This document shows, piece by piece, positions 1 through 7,621 of a stretch of DNA of 36,776 nt. The stretch spans positions 1 through 36,776 of the forward strand of contig CAMCYJ010000027.1 of assembly GCA_945883815.1 (NCBI GenBank), given 5' to 3'. The stretch's first letter is position 1, and each line of letters opens with the position of its first letter. This stretch comes from Akkermansia muciniphila. GTDB taxonomy: Bacteria; Verrucomicrobiota; Verrucomicrobiia; Limisphaerales; UBA9464. The position numbers and the translations under genes are program-made. The notes under the pieces were generated by a model. The model saw only the letters and a list, made by a program, of their open reading frames with translations. It ran no database searches and had not been told where the DNA came from.

Positions 1-338
1 GACCGATCCCATCGCATCGTTCCGGCTCGGCCGGAACGATTCAGTTGGGAGGAAAGGGATGGCGTCGCGGATTCTTTCGCACGACAAGGCGAGAGCGAGG
101 CGCGGGCCGATTGAAGGCCCGTAACGAGTGAACAACGAAGCTCTTGCGGAAGAAGACGCAGCCAGCACGACCGATCCAATTGAATCGTTCCGGCTTAGGC
201 TCACGCTGTCGGCGAATCGCTTCGGGCAGAGAAGCGGTCAGGCGAGGCGGAACCGATCGGCTCGGAGATCCGGCCCTACCGCAGGATGCCGATGAGCAGA
301 TCCAGCGAAATGGCCGAAGCCACGGGAACGGCCACGCC
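1..338. other. Noncoding stretch with degenerate repeat
   Basis: No recognisable gene lies here. A roughly 30-base unit at 1-30 recurs in degenerate form at 169-198: both begin with gaccgatcc and contain atcgttccggct. A shorter echo, ccgatcggctcgg, lies near 254-266. An ATG at 59, preceded by a purine-rich ggaggaaaggg, opens only a 21-codon frame ending at 124. I do not call it a gene. The stretch lies downstream of the Rpn-type nuclease gene and could be a remnant of a repeat or an inactive small element. Confidence 0.4.
16..40. repeat. Perfect inverted repeat, hairpin
   Basis: The arms atcgttccgg (16-25) and ccggaacgat (31-40) are exact reverse complements around the 5-base loop ctcgg. No T-run follows on either strand, so it is not a classical intrinsic terminator. 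It overlaps the first copy of the degenerate repeat described for 1-338. The second copy, at 169-198, keeps the left arm but not the right arm. Confidence 0.6.
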
Positions 339-1268
339 TCAGAACTCCTCGAGGCGGGGAATCACGGCCGCTCGGCGGAGCATCTCCTTGAGCCCTGCCT
401 CGTCGTAAAGGCCCTGAACACGGTCGCGGATGGCGACAGGCACTTCGCCGAAGCGGGTTTCGAGCAGATCCAAGATGCAGCCTTGGCAGCCTTCTTGGCG
501 GCCTTCCTGGCGGCCTTCTTCACGGCTGAGTTCTTCGAACAGGGTAACGTGGGGCATGGGTTTCTCCTTCTGAAGTTGTTGAAGCCTCTTTCTGAACTGC
601 ACTTTATGCTCTGCCGGCAGCGGCATCAACCAGTCGATGACGAAGAGCAAAGATCGGAGATCTTCCTGGGTATAGCCCCTGGCGTAGAGCCTCTGGGTGA
701 GTTCCAACCGGCATTCGGACAGGTTTGCGGGATCCTTGCGGTGCTTCTGGGTGCCGAGGTAGGCGGCGATGATGAAGATCGTCAGGTTGTCGCGGTGGAG
801 GGGGGCTTCAATGCGGTTCTTGAAGTCGTCGACCTTGCAGATGGCGAAGCGGATGCGCAGGCCTAGGTTGGCAAAGCCACCCGAGTAGGTGGTCGGCCGC
901 CAGTTACGACGGGTATCGCCGAGGATGACCAAGGGCACGACAGACATCTTGTACCGGCTGTGGATGCGGCAGCAGTAGTCGAAGACCCGTCGGGGTAATT
1001 TGGGGTCATACTGCATCTGCACCTCGATATGGATGAGCAACCACTCTTCGGTGCCATTGAGCAGCCGAACCTTGATCAGCTTGTCGGCTCGCAGGGGCCC
1101 CAACTCGGCGTCGGGCGCGATCTCCCGGAATTCCTGTTCCAGTGAAATCGGTGTGACCGACCAATCGATGTGCCGGGAGATCGACGGGAAGGTGAGCTCA
1201 AGGAAGGGACGCAGGAAGCGGTCGAGGGTTTCTTTCCAGGGGCTGTCATGATTGATCGGTTCGGCCAT
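339..1268 (-). CDS. Rpn-family PD-(D/E)xK nuclease / putative transposase-like protein
   Basis: Protein of 309 residues resembling the Rpn/YhgA-like (Transposase_31) nucleases, which have a PD-(D/E)xK endonuclease core and have been linked to RecA-independent recombination in enterobacteria. The visible core has an Asp in ADKLIKV (about D62) followed by the IHIEVQ strand with E82 and Q84, the usual E-x-Q form in this family. A short charged repeat, REEGRQEGRQEG, at about residues 250-262 matches the linker commonly seen before the C-terminal helical part; in DNA it is a 12-base tandem repeat near 485-525. The ATG at 1268 is directly preceded by ggggag, which is unusually close for a ribosome binding site. 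The gene stands alone with repeat-containing noncoding DNA downstream. The family is clear; whether this copy is active is unknown. Confidence 0.8.
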   Translation of the reverse strand: MAEPINHDSPWKETLDRFLRPFLELTFPSISRHIDWSVTPISLEQEFREIAPDAELGPLRADKLIKVRLLNGTEEWLLIHIEVQMQYDPKLPRRVFDYCCRIHSRYKMSVVPLVILGDTRRNWRPTTYSGGFANLGLRIRFAICKVDDFKNRIEAPLHRDNLTIFIIAAYLGTQKHRKDPANLSECRLELTQRLYARGYTQEDLRSLLFVIDWLMPLPAEHKVQFRKRLQQLQKEKPMPHVTLFEELSREEGRQEGRQEGCQGCILDLLETRFGEVPVAIRDRVQGLYDEAGLKEMLRRAAVIPRLEEF

Positions 1269-1486
1269 CTCCCCAGCTTTCGCTCGGCCACGATCGGAGC
1301 TTTCGAAGAATCATCGATTTACCCAGAAACGAGACGATCGCAGAGAAGGCGGCGACCGTGGGCCAAAGGGTGATCCGAGCCGCGGTCTTCAACTCAACCG
1401 CGACCGAAGGACAATCCTCGGCATGGGACAACCTTCCGCCGAAAATGCACCTGAACCGCCGCATTCGGCCGATTCCGTCCGAGAAA

Positions 1487-1503
1487 CCGGGCCTGATGCC
1501 CGG
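1487..1503 (-). terminator. Possible intrinsic terminator after the DUF1552 gene
   Basis: ccgggc (1487-1492) and gcccgg (1498-1503) form a perfect 6-bp GC stem with a 5-base loop. Read on the minus strand, the stem is followed by tttctc. It lies about 48 bases downstream of the DUF1552 stop codon at 1551. The T-run is short, so termination is plausible but not certain. Confidence 0.4.
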
Positions 1504-1550
1504 GATTCAGGGGACAAGGTATTTACCTCGGAGGGTATGAGCCCTGAGAT

Positions 1551-2906
1551 TCAGCTCAACTGATCCAATCGTCCCGTGCTGTCGCCGAAGCGCTCCGCCG
1601 GTGCGCCCATCCGGTCGAGCATCGACAAGAACAGGTTGCCCATTGGGGTGTTCTTGGCATACCGGACATGGCGTCCCGGTTTGATGGTGCCACCGCCCCG
1701 CCCCGCGAGCAGGACCGGCAAGTCATGGTGCGCGTGCGACATGCCATCCTCGATGGCACTGCCGTACACGATCATCGAATTGTCCAGCAAGCTGCTGCCA
1801 TCGGACTCACGGGTGTCCTGAAGTTGCTTCAGCCACGCGGCGAAGAGTTGCATGTGGAAAACGTTGATCTTGGCGATCTTCTCCTTCTTGTCCTCCTTGC
1901 TCTCGTGATGGGACAGGTCGTGATGTCCTTCTTTCACCCCGATGAGCGGATAGGGCCGGTTGCTGCCATCGTGCGCCATGATGAACGTACCGATGCGCGT
2001 GCTGTCGGTGCGGAAGGCCAGCGTCATGATGTCGAACATCAACTTCACATGGTCCTCGAACTTCGCAGGAACCCCTTGCGGGCGGGTGTGATCGGGCAAC
2101 TCGACCCCAACCTTGTCGGCCATGGCGATGCGGCGTTCCACATCGCGCACCGCGCTCATGTATTCGTCGAGCTTGTGCTGATCGTTGCGACCCAACTGAC
2201 CATGGAGTCGCTTGGCATCCTCCATCACGAAATCGAGAACACTGGAACGCCTCGCCTGCCGCCGAGCACGCACCTCGGCGGATTCGCCAGTGTCTCCCTG
2301 TGTAAACAACCGGTCGAAGGCCAACTTGGGATCCACCTCCGGAGGCATGGGCGTGGAGGCCGAACGCCAAGACACGTTGAACGAGTAGGCGCAACTGTAG
2401 CCGGAGTCGCACTGGCCGGAGAGTTGGCCGCGATCGGTGCCCAATTCGAGGCTGGGAAATCGGGTGTGGTTGCCGACTTTCTGGGCCGCCCATTGATCCA
2501 CCGAAACACCCACTCGAATATCGGCTCCCTGAGTCTTGCGGGCCTGACACGCGGTCAAAAAGGTCGCGGAGGCCCGGGCATGATCGCCGGCTCCATCGCC
2601 ATTGGGGCGGGCCTTGTCGTGGGCCAAACCGCTGAGCACCGATATCTGGTCGCGAACCGGAGCCAGCGGCTGGAGAATCCGGGGCAACTCGAACGCCGGA
2701 CCGGTTTGTTCGGGGGTCCAGTGCTTCATGAGGGCCCCGTTCGGAATGTACACGAAGGCCATTCTCAAGGGGGGCTTGCCCGCCGCCGTAGCCGCTGATG
2801 CACCCAAGGCCCGGACGGCTGGGGCCGACGCCAAAAACGGGAGGGCGACGGCAGTTCCCAAACCCCGGAGGAAGGTTCTCCGCGGCTGATTTTGAAAAAG
2901 GCTCAT
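1551..2906 (-). CDS. DUF1552 domain protein, Tat-exported
   Basis: Predicted 451-residue protein with a twin-arginine signal (RRTFLRG at about residues 8-14, then a hydrophobic stretch and an Ala-rich cleavage region). The body matches the DUF1552 family of planctomycetes, verrucomicrobia and myxobacteria, beginning with MAFVYIPNGALMKHW and including a GAGDHARAS segment and an HDLSHHE segment. Function is unknown; exported DUF1552 proteins are often encoded next to large DUF1592/DUF1588/DUF1587 haem-type proteins. No such partner is present here. The frame stays open to 3125, but the ATG at 2906 puts the Tat signal at the N terminus, so I use it. The gene diverges from the subtilase gene across about 159 bases. 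Confidence 0.85.
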   Translation of the reverse strand: MSLFQNQPRRTFLRGLGTAVALPFLASAPAVRALGASAATAAGKPPLRMAFVYIPNGALMKHWTPEQTGPAFELPRILQPLAPVRDQISVLSGLAHDKARPNGDGAGDHARASATFLTACQARKTQGADIRVGVSVDQWAAQKVGNHTRFPSLELGTDRGQLSGQCDSGYSCAYSFNVSWRSASTPMPPEVDPKLAFDRLFTQGDTGESAEVRARRQARRSSVLDFVMEDAKRLHGQLGRNDQHKLDEYMSAVRDVERRIAMADKVGVELPDHTRPQGVPAKFEDHVKLMFDIMTLAFRTDSTRIGTFIMAHDGSNRPYPLIGVKEGHHDLSHHESKEDKKEKIAKINVFHMQLFAAWLKQLQDTRESDGSSLLDNSMIVYGSAIEDGMSHAHHDLPVLLAGRGGGTIKPGRHVRYAKNTPMGNLFLSMLDRMGAPAERFGDSTGRLDQLS

Positions 2907-3029
2907 AGCGATGGGGCTTTGGACGGCTAAACTTGCGGGTGAATTTAACCCTGTTTGCATTGAACTCAAGGTTTCCAAGCAGACGAAGTCGGGGATTTCG
3001 AGTTCCCCTGAATTATCGAGGTCCAAACT

Positions 3030-3058
3030 TTGGCGTCTGGCCCGGAATTCGTTAGACT
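3030..3058 (+). promoter_or_regulatory. Candidate sigma70-like promoter for the subtilase gene
   Basis: TTGGCG at 3030-3035 and TAGACT at 3053-3058 are separated by exactly 17 bases. The -10 hexamer ends only 7 bases before the ATG at 3066, so a transcript from it would be nearly leaderless. No ribosome binding site is visible in front of the ATG, which fits that idea. Promoter consensus in this phylum is poorly known, so the call is weak. Confidence 0.25.
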
Positions 3059-3065
3059 TAACCCC

Positions 3066-4520
3066 ATGCGGAGCCGCCTGTTGCCACTGACCTGCCTTTG
3101 GGTGGGTTTGGTTCTCACCGGCCAAACGAATCCGGCCGCGCCATTAGCTACCCCTCTTCCGGCTCCCAAAACCAACGCTGCCACAAACTCTCCCATTCCC
3201 CCGTCCACCGCAGCCGCACGGAAAGGCTTGCTGTGGAATGCCGCGACCGATCGCTACACAGCTTCAATCCCGGGATGGCCTCTTCAACGGGTGTTGGCAC
3301 GCCTGAGCGCTCAAACTGGTTGGCGGGTTTGGATTGAAGACGGCATCGAAACCCAAGCCCGCCCTCAAATTCGGGCCCAGTTCCGCAATTTGCCGGCCCG
3401 GGAGGCCTTGCCCCGGATCTTGGGTGGATTGAATTATTCACTGACCACCTCCAGCACTGGCCGCAGGGAACTCAAGGTTTTCGCCACCCAAGCCCGTTCC
3501 AGCACCCACGAAATCATGGCCGATGAGGGCGAAGGGGTGATCGCCAACGAGCTGATTGTTCGTTCCAAATCGGGTTCCAAACTGGATGCCCAACGATTGG
3601 CTGATCTGAAGGGCGCAACCCTCGTGGGCACCAATGGGGTGTCGGGGGCCTATCGGGTGCGTTTCGATTCGGACCTTCAGGCGGAAGATGCCAAGCGGAC
3701 GCTGAGCGCGGAGTCCGAAGACCTCGCCGTCGAGAACAACCAACGGCTGGAGGCTCCGGATGCTCCTATCCCAGTCGCCGGGCTCACTGCCCCGCCCCTG
3801 CGATTGACGGCCACCGTCCGGCCGGATGGAACCCGACGGGTCATCGCGCTCATCGACTCGGCACCGCAACCCTTGGCTCCGGCCTTTCAGTCGTTTCTCT
3901 TGCCCACCGTGGATGTGGTCGCTGGAACTTCCGCTTCGGGCAACCCGTCTCACGGAACCTCCATGGCCGAAGCGATGGTTCGCGGGCTCAGTGCGGGAAC
4001 CGCCGAGACCAGCACCCGTATTCAACCTTACAATGTCTATGGTGCTCAGGAGGCCGCCTCGACCTGGGATGTCGCTCGTGGCATCACGCAGGCGGCTCAA
4101 GACGGTTCCACCATCATCAACCTGTCGCTCGGAAGCGCCCAAGACAGCCCTTACCTGCGCGATGTCATCCAGCAGGTCAGCGATCAGGGAGCTTTGGTCA
4201 TCGCCGCAGCGGGCAACAACGGAAGTGCCGACCCGTTCTACCCGGCAGCCTATGACGCCGCCCTGGCAGTGACCGCCACCGGACGCTCCGGACAATTGAC
4301 GCCCTACGCCAACCGGGGAGGCTTCGTCGATCTGGGGGTGCCGGGTTCCACCGTGGTGCAAATGGACGGCCAGTCCTGGGTGGTCCAAGGCACCTCCGTG
4401 TCGGCCGCCTACGCCTCCGGGATGGCCGGTGCCTGGGCTCAAAACCCGCAGACCCCGCTTACCCCGATCCGCTCCAAGTTGATCGAAACCTTCCCGGTCC
4501 AAACCACCCCGAAGCCCTAG
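3066..4520 (+). CDS. S8 subtilisin-like serine peptidase with N-terminal STN-like domain
   Basis: Protein of 484 residues. Residues 1-25 look like a signal peptide. Residues about 58-140 (PGWPLQRVLARLSAQTGW, then LPAREALPRILGGLNY) have the pattern of a secretin/TonB short N-terminal (STN) domain. Residues about 158-230 resemble an inhibitor I9-like propeptide. The peptidase domain follows, with a triad read as D264 (VIALIDSA), H296 (PSHGTSMAE) and S444 (GTSVSAA), plus the oxyanion Asn in AAGNNGS (about N384). All key residues are present, so it is probably active in the envelope or outside the cell. The frame is open from 3030, but the ATG at 3066 starts the signal peptide. The STN-subtilase combination is unusual. 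The gene converges on the Ig-domain gene with 43 bases between them. Confidence 0.85.
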   Translation: MRSRLLPLTCLWVGLVLTGQTNPAAPLATPLPAPKTNAATNSPIPPSTAAARKGLLWNAATDRYTASIPGWPLQRVLARLSAQTGWRVWIEDGIETQARPQIRAQFRNLPAREALPRILGGLNYSLTTSSTGRRELKVFATQARSSTHEIMADEGEGVIANELIVRSKSGSKLDAQRLADLKGATLVGTNGVSGAYRVRFDSDLQAEDAKRTLSAESEDLAVENNQRLEAPDAPIPVAGLTAPPLRLTATVRPDGTRRVIALIDSAPQPLAPAFQSFLLPTVDVVAGTSASGNPSHGTSMAEAMVRGLSAGTAETSTRIQPYNVYGAQEAASTWDVARGITQAAQDGSTIINLSLGSAQDSPYLRDVIQQVSDQGALVIAAAGNNGSADPFYPAAYDAALAVTATGRSGQLTPYANRGGFVDLGVPGSTVVQMDGQSWVVQGTSVSAAYASGMAGAWAQNPQTPLTPIRSKLIETFPVQTTPKP

Positions 4521-4563
4521 ATGGGCAGCCGGTGGGGATTGGCTGATTCGACCGGTCAACCGC

Positions 4564-5733
4564 TCAAAGCAAGGGGCGTGCTCGGTACAACCGGTTCGTG
4601 CTGGTGATCGGATCAAACAGAACGGTCACCCCGGCCTGCCCCATCATCTCCGCCAGCGGCGTGAACGGACCTGAGAGGTTACCTGCCGATTCGACGGCAT
4701 AGCGACGCCCCTCCAGTCCATTGAAGGTCAGCCTGAGGGAGTCTGAAATCTGGGTCGGCGGATCCCACAACACGGGTCCGACGACACTGACGCTCACCGC
4801 GTCACTGTCCACAGAGCCTCCCGGATTGGTGACTCGGACTCGATAAACCCCAGCCAGAGAAACCGTGGCATTGGTCAGGCTCAGAGTGGAGCCCGAGTCG
4901 CCCACAACAACGCCATCCCGGGTCCAGGCGTAGGTCAGGTCGGTACCGCTGGCCGAGACTTGAAGCGCGAAGGCCTCTCCGACGTGCAGTCGGCGACCCA
5001 CCGGTTGAACCGAAATCACTGGCTTGGCCACCGTCGCCTGCACGGTGAGGGTTGCCCAGTCGCTGAAGACGGTCCCCAAATCGTTGATCAGCCTCAGGCG
5101 ATACCGGCCGGAATCGGCAGCTTGGGCGCTGGGCAAGGTCAGGGTCGCGTTGGTGGCATTCTTGACTTCCAGATCCTCCTTGAACCACCGCAGCGCCACG
5201 GGTTGATCCCCCGAATAGGCAACCGTCAGACTCGCCGGTTGGCCCGGGGCCACGGTGAGGCTGGCCGGCTGGGACGTGACCACGGGCGGATTGGCACCGA
5301 CCACTGTGAGCGCCACGTTGAGATCAGACCAATTGCCGCCCAAGCTGGTAGTCTGCCAACCACGGATCCTCAAGGTGAATGGCCCACTGGCGGTGGGGGT
5401 TCCCGTGAGCGTTCCACGTGTGGAGAGCGTTGTGCCCGGCGGCAACCCAGAGAGGGCGGAATAAGATCTGGCCGTGCCGTGGGAAGGACTGGTGATCGAA
5501 AATGTCACCGACGTGCGAACACCGTTGGTAGCCCGAACGGCAGCAGGCACCACGCCGGTGGCTCCCGACAGCCCATGCATGCTGCCCGCAACGGCCGCAG
5601 TACCGAAGACCCATCGAAGGATGAAGAGCGTGGGAGCGGCGATCACCCCGGGGGCCGTCTGGGCCACCCGCACCAGCGGTGCCAATTGGAGGAAAGCCGC
5701 CAGGATATGGGAATGAATCAGAATGCGTTTCAT
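4564..5733 (-). CDS. Secreted Ig-like domain protein with an HGLSGAT motif
   Basis: Protein of 389 residues and last gene of the DUF3570-ApbE-TlpA-DUF4266 cluster, starting 55 bases after the DUF4266 stop. An N-terminal signal-like segment is followed by a hydrophobic region (about residues 30-50) and the motif HGLSGAT at residues 53-59. Residues about 60-158 form a putative Ig domain of the He_PIG type (SGLPPGTTLSTRGTLTGTPT). Two I-set-like Ig domains follow at about 160-240 and 245-325, each with a W and a DSGRYR- or LAGVYRV-type C-terminal strand. The last 60 residues resemble the C-terminal beta domain common in verrucomicrobial exported proteins (GRRYAVESAGNLSGPF ... RLYRARP). The start at 5733 was chosen because the upstream part of the open frame is low-complexity and overlaps the DUF4266 gene. 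Probably secreted or surface located; no enzyme domain is seen. Confidence 0.8.
   Translation of the reverse strand: MKRILIHSHILAAFLQLAPLVRVAQTAPGVIAAPTLFILRWVFGTAAVAGSMHGLSGATGVVPAAVRATNGVRTSVTFSITSPSHGTARSYSALSGLPPGTTLSTRGTLTGTPTASGPFTLRIRGWQTTSLGGNWSDLNVALTVVGANPPVVTSQPASLTVAPGQPASLTVAYSGDQPVALRWFKEDLEVKNATNATLTLPSAQAADSGRYRLRLINDLGTVFSDWATLTVQATVAKPVISVQPVGRRLHVGEAFALQVSASGTDLTYAWTRDGVVVGDSGSTLSLTNATVSLAGVYRVRVTNPGGSVDSDAVSVSVVGPVLWDPPTQISDSLRLTFNGLEGRRYAVESAGNLSGPFTPLAEMMGQAGVTVLFDPITSTNRLYRARPLL
5557..5577 (-). other. SGAT motif (possible flavinylation site) in the Ig-domain protein
   Basis: Codons for HGLSGAT. ApbE-type transferases modify the last Thr or Ser of motifs of the form D-x-x-[ST]-G-A-[ST]. 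Here the SGAT core is intact but the usual Asp is His. It lies directly after the hydrophobic N-terminal segment, so it would be just outside the membrane. Modification is speculative. Confidence 0.3.
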
Positions 5734-5788
5734 GGAGAGAAATCGAAGTTTCGAAACGTTGTTTTGCCGGACGGTTGTGACGGAGCCT

Positions 5789-6052
5789 TCAGTTGCAACC
5801 GCAGCCTCCACCTCCCACCCCGCGCCCGCCGGCGGCCGCCTCGCGGCTGAACCACATGTGCTCAGCCAACAACAGCCCCGCTGGATCCCGATCGCCGCGC
5901 ATGGTGGCATCAGACAGTGTTCGACGTTGCCACGGCTCGACCGTGGTGCAACCCGTTCCCAAGGCAATGATCACCGCCAAGACTACCAACGCCATCCCAC
6001 CCAGACGGGAAGAACAGGCTGGTTGGAGGGGGAGTGTATTTCTCGAGTTCAT
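5789..6052 (-). CDS. DUF4266 small lipoprotein
   Basis: Protein of 87 residues with a hydrophobic segment at about 19-33 and the lipobox LGTGC (lipidated Cys35), followed by TTVEPWQR and the AEHMWFSREA segment typical of DUF4266. It ends in a glycine-rich tail (about residues 74-87) closing with GGGGCGCN, a hallmark of the family. Function is unknown. Membership next to DUF3570, ApbE and TlpA-like genes recurs in this family as I know it and points to an envelope redox role, but that is inference. It starts 20 bases after the TlpA-like stop codon and is probably cotranscribed. The two tail cysteines could bind a metal, carry a modification or form disulfides handled by the neighbouring thioredoxin. 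Confidence 0.85.
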   Translation of the reverse strand: MNSRNTLPLQPACSSRLGGMALVVLAVIIALGTGCTTVEPWQRRTLSDATMRGDRDPAGLLLAEHMWFSREAAAGGRGVGGGGCGCN

Positions 6053-6072
6053 GTCGATCCTATCAATAATGT

Positions 6073-6612
6073 TCAGGCTTTGACCGATTTCAGGAGGCGC
6101 TCAATGATTTCAACGTACTTCTTGCGGGTGGCATCCCCTTCGTACTTGGGGTGCACCGAATCGAGGCGGCCATCGGTGCCAAAGAAATAGGAAGTCGGCA
6201 TTCCTGGCGGCCGCACCTTCGATGCCAGTTTTTCTTGGGCGTCACGGACGGTGGTGAAGCTCACGGGGTTCTTCTTGAGGAAGCGATCCATGTCGGGCTG
6301 TCGCTCGTCCATGGAAACACCTATGAGCACATACCCCTTGGATCCGTAGGTCTTGTGCAGTGCCTCCAACACGGGGAACGACTGACGGCACGGCACACAC
6401 CAGGAGGCCCAAAAATCCAGGTGAACCACCTTGCCGGACAAATCTGGCAGAGCGCCCTCGAGTTGCAGGCTCTTGAGGTCCGGAAGGGTATCACCTGGCT
6501 GAAGCCCCGCGGCCCAGGCCCATGGCGTCGCCAACGACAACGACAGCCAGGCGGCCGAGGCCTGCAGGAATCGGCGGCGTGGCAGGGAGAGTTCAAGAGG
6601 CGACATGTTCAT
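6073..6612 (-). CDS. TlpA/ResA-like thiol-disulfide oxidoreductase
   Basis: Protein of 179 residues. An RRRFLQASA motif plus hydrophobic stretch (residues 11-35) indicates export, probably by Tat, with cleavage near AWA. The thioredoxin fold follows, with active site WCVPC at residues 71-75 (C72, C75) and the cis-proline region GMPTSYFF. The family reduces disulfides or delivers reductant to proteins outside the cytoplasm, for example in cytochrome c or copper-site maturation. The ATG at 6612 overlaps the ApbE coding end (stop at 6593) by 20 bases, so translation may be coupled; a second ATG at 6606 is an alternative. Possible clients in the same cluster are the CGC-tailed DUF4266 lipoprotein and the ApbE protein. 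Confidence 0.9.
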   Translation of the reverse strand: MNMSPLELSLPRRRFLQASAAWLSLSLATPWAWAAGLQPGDTLPDLKSLQLEGALPDLSGKVVHLDFWASWCVPCRQSFPVLEALHKTYGSKGYVLIGVSMDERQPDMDRFLKKNPVSFTTVRDAQEKLASKVRPPGMPTSYFFGTDGRLDSVHPKYEGDATRKKYVEIIERLLKSVKA

Positions 6613-7621
6613 AGAATCGGCGACTACTCAGTTTGGATTGAGGCCCGTGGAGCAAACCTTCGGCTCCAGGTTGAGATTCGATCAGGCGAAGTCCTTCATC
6701 AAGCCCTAGCACCAAGGCAGCGGTGCTCAGCATTCCCGCCAAGGTGCAACTCGGAGCCAAGACATGCACAGCCCGGCACCCATTTTGTACGGGCCGCCCT
6801 GTGCGCGGGTCCAAGATGTGTCCCCAACGCCGCCCCCCGGCGGTGAAGCCCCGATGGTAATCCCCCGAGGTGGCCACGGCCGCATCCCGGACAGCCAGAC
6901 CGCACCACGCCTTTCCCGGTTGGTCGGGATTTTCGAGCCCGAGGTGCCAACCCGGGCGACCATCGGCTGGCAATCCCATCACCCGGATGTCAGCCCCGAA
7001 GTCCACCAGCGCCCCAGTCAAACCGCACTGACGGGCCAAGAGGGCGACTTGATCGACCGCGTACTCCTTGCCCATGCCGCCCAAATCCAGACACATCCCG
7101 GGCTCACTCAGGCGCACCGAACCCGGTCGGCGCTGGACCTTGCGCCAGCCGACACGCTGGCGGGCCGATTCGATCTCCGCGTCGGTGGGCATCTGCGCCT
7201 TGCGCCAATCCCACAATCGAATGAGCGGCAATGCCGTGGGATCAAACACACCGCGGGTGAGGAAATGCATCTCGTGGCATAGAGCCAGAATGCGGTCGAT
7301 CTCCGGATCGGAGGCCACGGCGGCACCGCCTGCGGATGCGTTGAGAACAGAGATCCAACTGTCGGGCAAGAATCGCGAATACTTGGCCTCGAAGGCCGCG
7401 AGCCATCCCAGGGCCTCGGTATCGAACCGGCGCTGGGCTGCTGGGGAACCCACCGTGACCCAACGACACGTGGTACCGAGAGCCATGCATCGCAACTCCC
7501 GACCGCCATCGGTTCGCGACTCGTGACAAGATTCCCGAATCCGGCGAAGGACCGCCGAAGCATTCCCCCGGACCACGGCCGCGGAGGCCGGTTCGCTCGA
7601 TTGGACCGGAGCATTCACCAT
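6593..7621 (-). CDS. apbE: ApbE-like FAD:protein FMN transferase
   Basis: Protein of 342 residues. ApbE enzymes use FAD and a divalent metal to attach FMN to Thr or Ser of exported target proteins. Family motifs are visible in order: SRFLPDSWISVLN, FDPTALPLIRLW, LDLGGMGKEYAVD, VDFGADIRVMG, ATSGDY and WGHILDPRTGRPV. Near the C terminus the usual ADALSTA metal-site motif reads AGMLSTA, so the expected Asp is Gly. The start ATG at 7621 lies inside the end of the DUF3570 gene (ATGGTGA overlap), giving tight coupling to the likely substrate. There is no obvious export signal at this start; the frame extends upstream to 7822 but that part overlaps DUF3570 and looks noncoding. The family is clear; activity depends on whether the Asp change is tolerated. 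Confidence 0.9.
   Translation of the reverse strand: MVNAPVQSSEPASAAVVRGNASAVLRRIRESCHESRTDGGRELRCMALGTTCRWVTVGSPAAQRRFDTEALGWLAAFEAKYSRFLPDSWISVLNASAGGAAVASDPEIDRILALCHEMHFLTRGVFDPTALPLIRLWDWRKAQMPTDAEIESARQRVGWRKVQRRPGSVRLSEPGMCLDLGGMGKEYAVDQVALLARQCGLTGALVDFGADIRVMGLPADGRPGWHLGLENPDQPGKAWCGLAVRDAAVATSGDYHRGFTAGGRRWGHILDPRTGRPVQNGCRAVHVLAPSCTLAGMLSTAALVLGLDEGLRLIESQPGAEGLLHGPQSKLSSRRFYEHVAS

Noticed and set aside
485-525. Short tandem repeat considered as a CRISPR-like or satellite array
   Set aside because: The repeats are 12 bases without spacers and encode the EGRQ linker of the Rpn protein.
1668-2798. Open frame of 376 codons opposite the DUF1552 gene
   Set aside because: The DUF1552 frame matches its family along its length and has a Tat signal; the opposite frame has neither.
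3438-4616. Open frame of 392 codons opposite the subtilase gene
   Set aside because: The plus-strand frame has a complete S8 triad; the antisense frame is His/Gly/Arg-rich without domains.
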